A program made the translations under genes and the position numbers. The notes below the pieces were generated by a model. The model saw only the letters and a list, made by a program, of their open reading frames with translations, was not told where the DNA came from and searched no databases. A stretch of DNA of 64,000 nt from Cryomorphaceae bacterium BACL29 MAG-121220-bin8 (GTDB lineage Bacteria; Bacteroidota; Bacteroidia; Flavobacteriales; Flavobacteriaceae): the NCBI GenBank assembly GCA_905182765.1, contig CAJJCV010000009.1:51299-115298 (forward strand), written 5' to 3'. The stretch's first letter is position 1. The number at the start of each line of letters is the position of its first letter. Shown here in pieces: positions 19,940 through 28,349 of the stretch.

Positions 19940-20899
19940 ATGAAAGAATATACTTACACAGAAAAAAAAGACACAAGAAGTGGTTTTGGAGCCGGATTAG
20001 CGGAGCTTGGAAGAAAAAATCCTAATGTTGTTGCATTATGTGCGGATCTTATTGGATCATTAAAAATGAATAAATTTATTGAAGAAAATCCAAGTAGATT
20101 TTTTCAAGTTGGTATTGCTGAAGCCAACATGATGGGGATAGCTGCAGGATTAACAATCGGAGGTAAAATTCCTTTCACTGGTACTTTTGCTAATTTTTCC
20201 ACTGGAAGAGTATATGACCAGATTAGACAATCAATCGCTTATTCTGGTAAAAATGTAAAAATTTGTGCTTCTCACGCAGGTTTAACTCTAGGTGAAGATG
20301 GAGCCACACATCAAATACTTGAAGATATTGGTTTAATGAAAATGCTTCCTGGAATGGTTGTAATCAATACTTGTGATTATAACCAAACAAAAGCCGCTAC
20401 AATTGCTATTGCAGATTATGTAGGTCCTGTTTATTTAAGGTTTGGAAGACCAGCTGTTCCAGTTTTTACACCAGAAGATCAAGTTTTTGAAATTGGGAAA
20501 GCAGTAAAATTAGTTGAGGGTAGTGATGTTACAATTATAGCAACAGGACATTTAGTTTGGGAAGCTTTAGAGGCTTCAAAGGTTTTGAATAAACAGGGGA
20601 TTTCATCTGAAGTAATAAACATTCACACCATTAAACCATTAGATGAAAAGGCTATAATAGATTCTGTTTCAAAAACCGGATGTGTAGTTACAGCAGAAGA
20701 ACACAATTTTCTAGGTGGATTAGGAGAAAGTGTGGCAAGAGTATTGGTTAAAAGCAAACCTGTTCCTCAAGAATTTGTAGCTACAAATGATACTTTCGGG
20801 GAATCTGGCACTCCTAAACAACTTATGGACAAATACGAAATTAATTCTCAATCTATAATAGATTTAAGTTTAAAAGTAATTAAAAGAAAAAAGAATTGA
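19940..20899 (+). CDS. Transketolase, C-terminal subunit
   Basis: The 319-residue subunit has the pyrimidine-binding domain (about 8-170), with the activating Glu in the GIAEANMMGIAAGL block and SHAGLTLGEDGATHQ. A transketolase C-terminal domain follows (about 185-310, with EEHNFLGGLGESVA). It forms the active heteromer with the preceding subunit. Its TGA stop overlaps the TTG start of the next gene as TTGA. Confidence 0.94.
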   Translation: MKEYTYTEKKDTRSGFGAGLAELGRKNPNVVALCADLIGSLKMNKFIEENPSRFFQVGIAEANMMGIAAGLTIGGKIPFTGTFANFSTGRVYDQIRQSIAYSGKNVKICASHAGLTLGEDGATHQILEDIGLMKMLPGMVVINTCDYNQTKAATIAIADYVGPVYLRFGRPAVPVFTPEDQVFEIGKAVKLVEGSDVTIIATGHLVWEALEASKVLNKQGISSEVINIHTIKPLDEKAIIDSVSKTGCVVTAEEHNFLGGLGESVARVLVKSKPVPQEFVATNDTFGESGTPKQLMDKYEINSQSIIDLSLKVIKRKKN

Positions 20900-21516
20900 A
20901 AAAACTTAATTTATTATTCTTAATTATTTCCTTTAATGCATTTTCACAATTTGAATATGGAATTAAAGGTGGAATAAGCTTCAATAGCAACTTAAACATT
21001 TCAGCTAACATAGAATCAATCAATAATCCTAATATAAATATTTTTGAATCTAGAAATGGTCAACATATTGGAGTTTTTCTTAAACTATCAACTAATAATT
21101 TATTCATCAGACCTGAATTGATTTATTCTAAAATAAAAAACAGTTATGACGTTCCAATCGTGTTAATTAATAAATCGAATATAGTAACAGATTTTAATCA
21201 ACACAAAATTGATATCCCTGTGATGTTAGGTTATAAAGTTTTTGGTCTGGCAAGTATTTTTGCAGGACCTAGATTTGAGTTCATTAGAGGTGTGAGTTAT
21301 GATAATATTGATTTAGATGATTTAAAAAATCAATACAAATTAGGACTTCAATATGGTGTAGGTCTAAAATTTGGGAAATTTGAAATTGACCTAAGAGCTG
21401 AAAGAGGATTTTCTGAGAACGAAATTAATTATATGGAAAACAAAACAGGAAATAAGGATCAATTTATAACATCACAAGGACGCTTATACCTATTAGGAGT
21501 TTCTTATTATTTTTAA
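20896..21516 (+). CDS. Outer-membrane beta-barrel protein (PorT-like)
   Basis: The 206-residue protein has a signal peptide (about 1-17, ending AFSQ) and then alternating polar/hydrophobic strands ending in YYF, typical of small eight-stranded barrels of the OMP_b-brl_2/PorT group. GIKGGISF after the signal is a common start of such barrels. The start is TTG inside the preceding stop (TTGA). It converges with the FKBP gene with one base between the stops. Function is not known. Confidence 0.8.
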   Translation: MKKLNLLFLIISFNAFSQFEYGIKGGISFNSNLNISANIESINNPNINIFESRNGQHIGVFLKLSTNNLFIRPELIYSKIKNSYDVPIVLINKSNIVTDFNQHKIDIPVMLGYKVFGLASIFAGPRFEFIRGVSYDNIDLDDLKNQYKLGLQYGVGLKFGKFEIDLRAERGFSENEINYMENKTGNKDQFITSQGRLYLLGVSYYF

Positions 21517-21517
21517 T

Positions 21518-22420
21518 TTAACTTTCGTCATTATCTAAATAATCTGGAATTCCATCTCCATCAGTATCGTCAGCAACACCATCTCCATCCACATCATATT
21601 CATCAGCTGTCAATACGCCATCTCCATCATCATCTCGATCTCTAAAATTAGGTATATTATCAGAATCTGTATCATCATTACTGAAAATATGATCACCATT
21701 TAAATCTTCATCAATAGAGTTAATACCGTCTGCATCATGATCTGCAGTGTTCATAGTATGCATATTGACTTGAAAAATAAGTGGAGAATATGCTTGTATC
21801 GTAGCAGTATTGTTTTCATAATAGCCTAAAAAAGAAGGCATTATTACAAAACCTAAACCAAAATTATTAAAATCATAGGTTCCATTTGAATTTGTTGAAA
21901 TATCTCCTCGTTTTAATAATGCATTAAATTCCTTAAAGCCCCTAACTACTGTTGTATTATCAAGCCAAAGTGGATTCTTTCTAGAATCAAAAATCTTATT
22001 TCCTAGAGTTAATCCTTTATAAGAAACAAAAACTGAATCAGCAACAGTTGGACTTTCACCAATTCCTTCTCGATTTATGATATAATACATATTGTGAGGA
22101 ACCACATCATCATTTTCGTCAGTGACATCTATACTCATTGTAGTTACCTGATCAAATAAAGGAGTTTTACCACTATTATCACCCGAGATTGTATCTATAA
22201 TTAATTCTACAGTGCTATTTGAGGATAGACCATTAAAGTCATCATAGTTATAAAAATGAGTTTTCATGAACTCAATTATAGAATCATTCTCAATAACATA
22301 TTGAGTAGATATAGGTTCTAGAGGGATAGATTCTACTTCTTCGTCATCTGTTTTACTACAGGAATAAAACAAAACTATAGTTAATAAAAAATATATAATG
22401 TTTCTGATCAATTTTTTCAT
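21518..22420 (-). CDS. FKBP-type peptidyl-prolyl isomerase lipoprotein with calcium-binding-like repeats
   Basis: The 300-residue protein has a lipoprotein signal with Cys21 (FYSC). An FKBP domain spans about 75-225, with VSYKGLTLG, the strand LWLDNTTVVRGF and FVIMPSFLGYY. The roughly 65-residue tail holds repeated DxDxDG-type elements (DHDADGINS, DTDSDNIPN, DDDGDGVLT, DVDGDGVADD, DTDGDGIPD), like thrombospondin type 3 repeats. It should be an envelope-anchored folding factor. The tail probably binds calcium, but that is inferred from its acidic pattern. Confidence 0.87.
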   Translation of the reverse strand: MKKLIRNIIYFLLTIVLFYSCSKTDDEEVESIPLEPISTQYVIENDSIIEFMKTHFYNYDDFNGLSSNSTVELIIDTISGDNSGKTPLFDQVTTMSIDVTDENDDVVPHNMYYIINREGIGESPTVADSVFVSYKGLTLGNKIFDSRKNPLWLDNTTVVRGFKEFNALLKRGDISTNSNGTYDFNNFGLGFVIMPSFLGYYENNTATIQAYSPLIFQVNMHTMNTADHDADGINSIDEDLNGDHIFSNDDTDSDNIPNFRDRDDDGDGVLTADEYDVDGDGVADDTDGDGIPDYLDNDES

Positions 22421-22489
22421 TTAAAATAAATATGTTGCAAGATACAATTTTCTTATATTTCTGATATAAATTATAAATTTAATTTATTT

Positions 22490-22849
22490 ATGAGAATTGA
22501 TCTATTTCTATGGTATACAAGGATTTTTAAATCCAGAACAATAGCAAGCAATGCATGTAAAAAAGGTCATATTAAATTAGATGATAAATCTGTAAAGCCA
22601 TCATTTGATGTTTTTAACGGATCATCATTTAGTGTGAAAAAAAAACAAATACTATATAATTATTATATTCTAGATCTTCCATCGGCAAGAGTTGGAGCTA
22701 AGATTGTAGATCTTTATCTTAAAGATTTAACTCCAAAATCTGAAAATGAAAAAAAAGATATACTACTAAAAACTCAAAATAATTTTAAATACAAAGGAAA
22801 ACCAAGTAAAAAAGAAAGAAGAGATATAAATGAATTTCTAAATGAATAA
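22490..22849 (+). CDS. S4-domain RNA-binding protein (Hsp15/HslR-like)
   Basis: The 119-residue protein has an S4 domain at about 1-60, beginning MRIDLFLWYTRIFKSRT with GHIKLDD in the turn. A basic C-terminal tail contains KPSKKERRDI. Hsp15-type proteins bind stalled 50S subunits carrying peptidyl-tRNA. The assignment to that activity is by family only. It is 23 bases upstream of the phosphoribosyltransferase gene. Confidence 0.85.
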   Translation: MRIDLFLWYTRIFKSRTIASNACKKGHIKLDDKSVKPSFDVFNGSSFSVKKKQILYNYYILDLPSARVGAKIVDLYLKDLTPKSENEKKDILLKTQNNFKYKGKPSKKERRDINEFLNE

Positions 22850-22872
22850 TTATATTTAATAAAATTGAAAAA

Positions 22873-23367
22873 TTGAAAAATAAAATTTTAAATACTGATC
22901 AAATTAAAAAAATTGTAAAAAGAATAGCTTATCAAATTCAAGAAAACAATTTAGAATATTCAGAAATAATACTTATTGGAGTATATAACAACGGATACAT
23001 GTTGGCGAAAATTATTGAAAAAGAACTTAAACAAATTTCTAAATCTAGTATTGAACTAATTTCTATAAAAATAAATAAGGAAAATCCTTTAGATAAAATT
23101 GACTTGGATTATAAAAAAGAATATTTAAAAAATAAGTCTATTGTACTTATAGACGACGTTCTTCATACGGGCAGGACTTTGATATATTGTGTAAAACATT
23201 TATTAGATATGTCTCCTAGAAATTTTAATACTGTAGTTTTAGTGGATAGAAATCATAAAAAATTTCCAATTAAAGTCGATTTTAAGGGAATTTCACTTTC
23301 AACATCAATGAGTGAGCACGTTGAAGTTGTGTTTGAAAAAAACGAAAGTTATGTTGTTATAAATTAA
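22873..23367 (+). CDS. Phosphoribosyltransferase family protein
   Basis: The 164-residue protein has the PRPP-binding loop VLIDDVLHTGRTL at about 90-103 in a type I phosphoribosyltransferase fold. The loop is closest to PyrR and hypoxanthine transferases. The substrate base is not clear from sequence, so no gene name is given. The start is TTG. Its end overlaps the convergent aroK by 11 bases. Confidence 0.84.
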   Translation: MKNKILNTDQIKKIVKRIAYQIQENNLEYSEIILIGVYNNGYMLAKIIEKELKQISKSSIELISIKINKENPLDKIDLDYKKEYLKNKSIVLIDDVLHTGRTLIYCVKHLLDMSPRNFNTVVLVDRNHKKFPIKVDFKGISLSTSMSEHVEVVFEKNESYVVIN

Positions 23368-23887
23368 GCTTGTTAATTATTTTTTTACATATGTGATCTA
23401 TTCCCTGGTTCGAATCCAAGATTATATAGTTAGCTTTATTGTAAAACACAATTCTTTCAAATAAATGTTTTGAAATAAATTCTTTTAATTTACTAACTGA
23501 ATTAATCGATTTAATGATTGGTCTTTTATCTCTTTCTTTAAATAATCTTTCTGATAGGAATTCAGCATTAGTGTTAATAAAAAAAACGTTTTTTGAGTAT
23601 TTTAAAATAAGATCCATATTATCATGATAACAAGGTGTACCCCCTCCTAAAGAAATAATGCTTTTTTCTTTTTTATTTAATAGTATTTTAAGATACCTGT
23701 TTTCAATTCTTCTAAACTCAATCTGACCTTTAGTATTGAAAATTTCAGAAATTGTCATTTCAAATTCATTTTCAATAAATTGATCAAGATCAAATAATGG
23801 TAAGTCAAGAATTGCTTTCAATTTATTTGAAACAGTAGTTTTACCACAACCCATATAACCTAGAACAACAATGTGTGAATTAACCAT
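23357..23887 (-). CDS. aroK: Shikimate kinase
   Basis: It phosphorylates shikimate at the 3-hydroxyl in aromatic amino acid synthesis. The 176-residue protein has Walker A GYMGCGKTT (about 10-18), FDLDQFIE for shikimate binding, EFRRIE and SLGGGTPC. All diagnostic residues are present. No other aro gene is in the window. Confidence 0.93.
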   Translation of the reverse strand: MVNSHIVVLGYMGCGKTTVSNKLKAILDLPLFDLDQFIENEFEMTISEIFNTKGQIEFRRIENRYLKILLNKKEKSIISLGGGTPCYHDNMDLILKYSKNVFFINTNAEFLSERLFKERDKRPIIKSINSVSKLKEFISKHLFERIVFYNKANYIILDSNQGIDHICKKIINKLNL

Positions 23888-23943
23888 CTTTATGAATATA
23901 TTAATTAATGAATAATTATATACAAATTTATAAGAAAATCTCT

Positions 23944-23974
23944 TTGATTAATAAATTTATTGAAGCTATATTTG
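23944..23974 (+). promoter_or_regulatory. Promoter of the tRNA-Lys/tRNA-Leu (and possibly crt) transcript
   Basis: TTG at 23944-23946 and TATATTTG at 23967-23974 are 20 bases apart. The -7 element ends 20 bases before the first tRNA. No other promoter-like element is seen up to crtI. Confidence 0.65.
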
Positions 23975-23994
23975 CAGCCTCTAAATAATAATTA

Positions 23995-24067
23995 GACTTG
24001 GTAGCTCAGCTGGTAGAGCATCTCCCTTTTAAGGAGAGGGTCCTGGGTTCGAACCCCAGCCAAGTCA
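23995..24067 (+). tRNA. tRNA-Lys (anticodon TTT)
   Basis: The cloverleaf has acceptor GACTTGG/CCAAGTC, D-arm GCTC...GAGC, anticodon stem TCTCC/GGAGA with loop CTTTTAA, and T-loop TTCGAAC. The discriminator is A and CCA is not encoded. It is the first of three clustered tRNAs. Confidence 0.97.
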
Positions 24068-24077
24068 CATTTAATTA

Positions 24078-24150
24078 GACCTGGTAGCTCAGTTGGTAGA
24101 GCATCTCCCTTTTAAGGAGAGGGTCCTGGGTTCGAGCCCCAGCCAGGTCA
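24078..24150 (+). tRNA. tRNA-Lys (anticodon TTT), second copy
   Basis: It is nearly identical to the copy 10 bases upstream. The acceptor is GACCTGG/CCAGGTC, so the U-A pair became C-G with both bases changed. A D-loop and a T-loop position also differ. The anticodon loop CTTTTAA is unchanged and CCA is not encoded. Confidence 0.97.
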
Positions 24151-24162
24151 CTACTCTATTTA

Positions 24163-24248
24163 GCGCACGTGGCGGAATTGGTAGACGCGCTAGGTTGAGG
24201 GCCTAGTGAGATTAATTTCTCGTGGAGGTTCAAGTCCTCTCGTGCGCA
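24163..24248 (+). tRNA. tRNA-Leu (anticodon GAG)
   Basis: This is a class II tRNA with acceptor GCGCACG/CGTGCGC, anticodon stem CTAGG/CCTAG around loop TTGAGGG, a long variable arm (TGAGATTAATTTCTCG) and T-loop TTCAAGT. The discriminator A and the long variable arm agree with leucine. It ends 22 bases before crtI. Confidence 0.96.
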
Positions 24249-24270
24249 CTACAAATTTTAATTACAAATA

Positions 24271-25743
24271 ATGAATAAAAATGTTTTTATAATTGGATCT
24301 GGTTTTTCCTCATTATCTGCCTCATGCTATTTAGCGAAGCAAGGTTACAATGTAACAGTAGTTGAAAAAAACAGCACTCTTGGTGGAAGAGCAAGACAAT
24401 TTAAAAAAGATGGTTTTACATTTGACATGGGACCTAGTTGGTATTGGATGCCTGATGTATTTGAAAGATTTTTCAATGATTTTGATAAAAAAAGATCTGA
24501 TTTTTATGATCTTTCGAAACTAGATCCTGCATATAAAGTTTTTTTTGGAAAAAATGATAGTATATCAATTGAAGATTCATTAGAGAAAATTAAAAAAGTT
24601 TTTGAAAAAGAAGAAAAAGGAAGTTCCATTGAATTAGAAAAATTCATCAATGAAGCTAAAAATAATTATGATATAGCTGTCAAAGATATGTTATATAAAA
24701 TGCCCGGAATAACTCCACTAGAGCTTATTACAAAAAAAACCGTTTTTAAAGTAAAATCCTTTATTAGTAATATAAGAAGAGAAGTTAGGAAAGGATTTAA
24801 AAGTCATCGATTAAGAGCAATTCTAGAATTTCCTGTATTATTTTTAGGAGCTAAGGCATCTAACACTCCAGCTTTTTATAGTTTCATGAATTATGCTGAT
24901 TTCGGTTTAGGAACATGGCAACCAAAAAATGGGTTTTATGATGTAGTCCAATCAATGGTAGATTTAGGTAAATCCTTAGGAGTTCAATATATGACGGAAT
25001 GTAATGTTGAATCTATTTTAATAGAAAATAAAAAAGTAAAAGGATTAATAATTAATAAAGAACAACATTTTTGTGATATTATTATTTCAGGAGCTGATTA
25101 TGCTCACACAGAATCTTTACTAGACAAAAAATTCAGACAATATTCTAAGAAATACTGGTCTAAAAAAACATGGTCGCCTTCATCTCTTCTTTTTTATGTT
25201 GGGTTTGATAAGAAGATAACAGATGTTGCTCACCATAATTTGTTTTTTGATTCAGATATTGACGAACACAGTGCTGATATTTATGACGAACCAAAATGGC
25301 CTGAAAATCCACTTTTTTATGCCAATTTTACATCAAAAACAAATGATAAAACAGCCCCTAAAGGATACGAAAATGGTTTTTTTTTAATACCTATTGCAAC
25401 TGGTATTAGTGATAACGATCAATTGAGAGAGAAATACTTTGACATAATAATTACAAGATTAGAAAATTTAACAGGTGAAGAATTAAAAAAACATATTCTT
25501 TTTAAAGAAAGTTTTTGTGTTAAAGATTTTGAAAAAGAATATAATTCTTACGGAGGAAATGCATATGGTCTTGCCAACACTCTTATGCAAACTGCTTTTT
25601 TAAGACCTAACTTAAGAAGTAATAAAGTGAAAAATTTGTACTTTAGTGGACAACTGACTGTTCCAGGTCCTGGTGTGCCACCTGCTATTGTTTCAGGAAA
25701 ATTAGTAAGTGATTTAATTTTAAAAGATGAAAAAGTTATTTGA
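24271..25743 (+). CDS. crtI: Phytoene desaturase
   Basis: CrtI introduces double bonds into phytoene to form lycopene, using FAD. The 490-residue protein has the N-terminal dinucleotide fold (IIGSGFSSLSASCYLA, then LGGRARQF). The bacterial phytoene dehydrogenase signature lies near the C terminus (YFSGQLTVPGPGVPPAIVSG). It lies 22 bases after tRNA-Leu with no visible promoter. The crtB start lies within its last 17 bases. Confidence 0.95.
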   Translation: MNKNVFIIGSGFSSLSASCYLAKQGYNVTVVEKNSTLGGRARQFKKDGFTFDMGPSWYWMPDVFERFFNDFDKKRSDFYDLSKLDPAYKVFFGKNDSISIEDSLEKIKKVFEKEEKGSSIELEKFINEAKNNYDIAVKDMLYKMPGITPLELITKKTVFKVKSFISNIRREVRKGFKSHRLRAILEFPVLFLGAKASNTPAFYSFMNYADFGLGTWQPKNGFYDVVQSMVDLGKSLGVQYMTECNVESILIENKKVKGLIINKEQHFCDIIISGADYAHTESLLDKKFRQYSKKYWSKKTWSPSSLLFYVGFDKKITDVAHHNLFFDSDIDEHSADIYDEPKWPENPLFYANFTSKTNDKTAPKGYENGFFLIPIATGISDNDQLREKYFDIIITRLENLTGEELKKHILFKESFCVKDFEKEYNSYGGNAYGLANTLMQTAFLRPNLRSNKVKNLYFSGQLTVPGPGVPPAIVSGKLVSDLILKDEKVI

Positions 25744-26566
25744 TCAGGTTTCTGAGAATTGCTCTAAAATAGTTACTGAATCTTACAGTACTTCTTTTAC
25801 TTTAGCTACAAAGATGCTTGATAGATCTATAAGACAAGATATCTACAATATATATGGTTTTGTAAGGTTTGCCGATGAAATTGTAGACAGTTTCCATGAT
25901 TTTAATAAAGAAGAACTTTTAAATCTATTTGAACTAGATCTAAAAAAATCAATAAAAGATAAAATAAGTCTTAATCCAATACTAAATTCTTTTCAAAAAA
26001 CATTAAATAAATATGATATCGACTATGAACTTGTAAATAGTTTTTTAAAAAGCATGAAATCTGATTTAAATAAAAAACAATATTTAAGTAGTGAAGAGTT
26101 TGATGAATATGTGTACGGTTCTGCTGATGTAGTTGGACTTATGTGTTTAAAAGTTTTTGTTAAGGGTAACCAAAAACAATATGACAATTTAAAACCCTAT
26201 GCTATGTCTTTAGGTTCTGCATTTCAAAAGGTTAATTTCTTAAGAGATTTAAAAGCTGATCATGATGGATTAAACAGAAGCTACTTTCCAAATTTAAACA
26301 TTGATAAGTTTGATGAAAAATCAAAAACAATAATCTTGAACGAAATTAATAAAGACTTTTCTCACGCTTTGAAAGGAATTTTATTATTACCATCCTCTGC
26401 TAGATTTGGGGTTTATACTGCATACAAGTATTATCTAAAACTTTTAAATAAACTTAAAAACACTAATCCACTGAAAATTAAATCAACAAGAATAAGAGTT
26501 CCTAACTATCAAAAAATTAATGTATTAGCTAGGTCTTATGTTCGTTATAGACTAAATATATTATAA
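25727..26566 (+). CDS. crtB: Phytoene synthase
   Basis: CrtB condenses two geranylgeranyl diphosphates to phytoene. The 279-residue protein shows the first Asp motif in VRFADEIVDSF (about 45-55) and the second in NFLRDLKADHDGLNRSYFP (about 166-184). It overlaps crtI by 17 bases and touches crtZ, so the three genes are coupled. It is squalene/phytoene synthase superfamily; the crt context decides for phytoene. Confidence 0.94.
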   Translation: MKKLFDQVSENCSKIVTESYSTSFTLATKMLDRSIRQDIYNIYGFVRFADEIVDSFHDFNKEELLNLFELDLKKSIKDKISLNPILNSFQKTLNKYDIDYELVNSFLKSMKSDLNKKQYLSSEEFDEYVYGSADVVGLMCLKVFVKGNQKQYDNLKPYAMSLGSAFQKVNFLRDLKADHDGLNRSYFPNLNIDKFDEKSKTIILNEINKDFSHALKGILLLPSSARFGVYTAYKYYLKLLNKLKNTNPLKIKSTRIRVPNYQKINVLARSYVRYRLNIL

Positions 26567-27013
26567 ATGAGTACAGCTATTTGGATATTTACAGTAATTG
26601 CTACATTTTGTTTCATGGAATTTATCGCATGGTTTTCCCACAAATATATCATGCACGGATACATGTGGTTTCTTCACAAAGATCATCACAAAAAAGATCA
26701 TAAATCCTGGTTTGAAAGAAACGATATGTTTTTTTTACAATATGCTGCTATTAGTATGTTTTTTACAGTCTTATGGGGGGAATACAATTTTTGGCTAGGG
26801 CTACCTATTGCAATAGGAATATTTATGTATGGATTAGCTTATTTTATAGTTCATGATGTCTTTATTCATCAAAGATTTAAAATACTAAGAAACATTGATA
26901 ATAAATACGCTAGAGGATTAAGAAGAGCTCACAAAATTCATCACAAACATTTAGGGAAAAAAGATGGTGAATGTTTTGGAATGTTAATTGTGCCTAAAAA
27001 ATATTTTAAATAA
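26567..27013 (+). CDS. crtZ: Beta-carotene hydroxylase
   Basis: CrtZ hydroxylates the beta-ionone rings of beta-carotene to give zeaxanthin. The 148-residue membrane protein has the di-iron histidine clusters of the fatty-acid hydroxylase superfamily: HKYIMH, HKDHHKKDH, HDVFIHQ and HKIHHKH. Its substrate needs a lycopene cyclase, but no crtY-type gene is present in the window. The end overlaps the convergent ribH by 8 bases. Confidence 0.92.
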   Translation: MSTAIWIFTVIATFCFMEFIAWFSHKYIMHGYMWFLHKDHHKKDHKSWFERNDMFFLQYAAISMFFTVLWGEYNFWLGLPIAIGIFMYGLAYFIVHDVFIHQRFKILRNIDNKYARGLRRAHKIHHKHLGKKDGECFGMLIVPKKYFK

Positions 27014-27479
27014 GGGACATTTCAATAGCAGCAATAGCAGCTTCTGTACCCTTATTACCGTATTTACCTCCACTCCTATCTATTGACTGCTGAAGATTGT
27101 CATCAGTAAGTACACAAAAAATAACCGGAGATTTACCTGACACATTCAAATCTTTAATACCAATTGATGTTGAGTTACAAATAAAATCAAAATGTTTTGT
27201 TTCGCCTTTGATAACACTTCCGATAGCAATAATTGCATTAAATGATTTATCCTGCATTACTTTACAGCCGTAAACAAGTTCAAAACTTCCAGGAACATAT
27301 ATAACTTCAATATCATTTTTACTAGCACCTTTTTGTAAAAGTAAATCTAAACAACCTTTAAGTAAATTATCAGTAATTTGTTTATTCCATTTCGAAACAA
27401 CAATACCAAATTTTAAATTTTTAGCCGAGGGTATGTTACCTAAATCTAAAAAACTGAGATTGTTATTAGAGGATGACAT
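27006..27479 (-). CDS. ribH: 6,7-dimethyl-8-ribityllumazine synthase
   Basis: RibH makes the lumazine precursor of riboflavin. The 157-residue protein shows FGIVVSKWN near the N terminus, VPGSFELVYG, and AIGSVIKGETKHFDFIC with the catalytic His. It follows the TPR gene on the same strand by six bases. Riboflavin supplies the FAD used by the photolyases and CrtI in this window, though a regulatory link is not visible. Confidence 0.95.
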   Translation of the reverse strand: MSSSNNNLSFLDLGNIPSAKNLKFGIVVSKWNKQITDNLLKGCLDLLLQKGASKNDIEVIYVPGSFELVYGCKVMQDKSFNAIIAIGSVIKGETKHFDFICNSTSIGIKDLNVSGKSPVIFCVLTDDNLQQSIDRSGGKYGNKGTEAAIAAIEMSLI

Positions 27480-27485
27480 TATTAA

Positions 27486-28238
27486 TTATTTCAAGGAATT
27501 TTTTTCTATTTGAATATCAATATAAAAAGCCTCTTGTGACTTAGGAAATTTATCTAAAATAGAAGTGTAATATTTTGTAGCCAATTTGTTTTTATTTAGA
27601 ACTGAAGCAGTGTTTCCTGCTTTTAATAAAAATTTTGGAGTAGTAAAACTATTGTCAGAAACGTTAGATGCAAGTTCATAATAATTTAATGCATCATCTA
27701 ATTGATTAAGTTCAGCAAAAGAATCTCCGATACCACCAAGAGCTAAAGCCTTTAACACAACATCATCACTGTCAAAATATTTTAAATATTTAATAGCATT
27801 TTCAAAATCATTTAAATTATAATAAGCCATACCTGCACTGTAATAAGAAAGCTGTGAAGCGTTAGTGCCAGAATAATTTTCAATAATATCTAAAAAACCA
27901 TATTTACCTTCACCTCCATTAAGTGATAATAAAAACAAAGAATCACTATTCTCGTTATCTTCAAGTGCTAGACTAAAGTAATTTTGAGCAGTAAATAATT
28001 CATTGTTAGCTTCTTCTGAATTAGGTTCTAAAATCAAACTTGAATATCCTAAATATCCTAATACCATAAATACTATCGCTAATACTGTTCCAATAATATG
28101 TTTTTGATATTTAGCAACAATCCTTTCTGTTCTAGATGCACTTTGATCTAAAGTATCAAATACCTCAGCTGTTGTACTTTGATTAGTATCTATATTACTT
28201 GATTTTCTTTTTAAACCTTTTTTCTTATACGTTGCCAT
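27486..28238 (-). CDS. Single-pass membrane protein with TPR-like repeats
   Basis: The 250-residue protein has a basic cytoplasmic N terminus, one membrane helix (about 48-69) and a periplasmic region of helical repeats (about 80-245, for example YSAGMAYYNLNDFENAIKYL and LGGIGDSFAELNQLDDALNYY in spirit of TPRs). The layout recalls YfgM-type proteins that work with envelope chaperones. It is probably co-transcribed with ribH downstream. A specific function cannot be read. Confidence 0.82.
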   Translation of the reverse strand: MATYKKKGLKRKSSNIDTNQSTTAEVFDTLDQSASRTERIVAKYQKHIIGTVLAIVFMVLGYLGYSSLILEPNSEEANNELFTAQNYFSLALEDNENSDSLFLLSLNGGEGKYGFLDIIENYSGTNASQLSYYSAGMAYYNLNDFENAIKYLKYFDSDDVVLKALALGGIGDSFAELNQLDDALNYYELASNVSDNSFTTPKFLLKAGNTASVLNKNKLATKYYTSILDKFPKSQEAFYIDIQIEKNSLK

Positions 28239-28349
28239 AATGAATTTTAATAATGGGTAAAAATAAAATTTTATTCCAATGAATTAGAGATAAAAACTAA
28301 TTATTTTACATAATTTGCATTGTTTTCTGTAATTTTTGTAAAATAAGTA

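Noticed and set aside
19083..20899. Two-part transketolase as a frameshifted single gene
   Set aside because: Each part has its own start, there is a 17-base gap, and split transketolase is a normal form in this phylum.
23995..24150. Direct repeats of about 70 bases, considered as a mobile or CRISPR-like repeat
   Set aside because: They are the two tRNA-Lys genes and fold as full cloverleafs.
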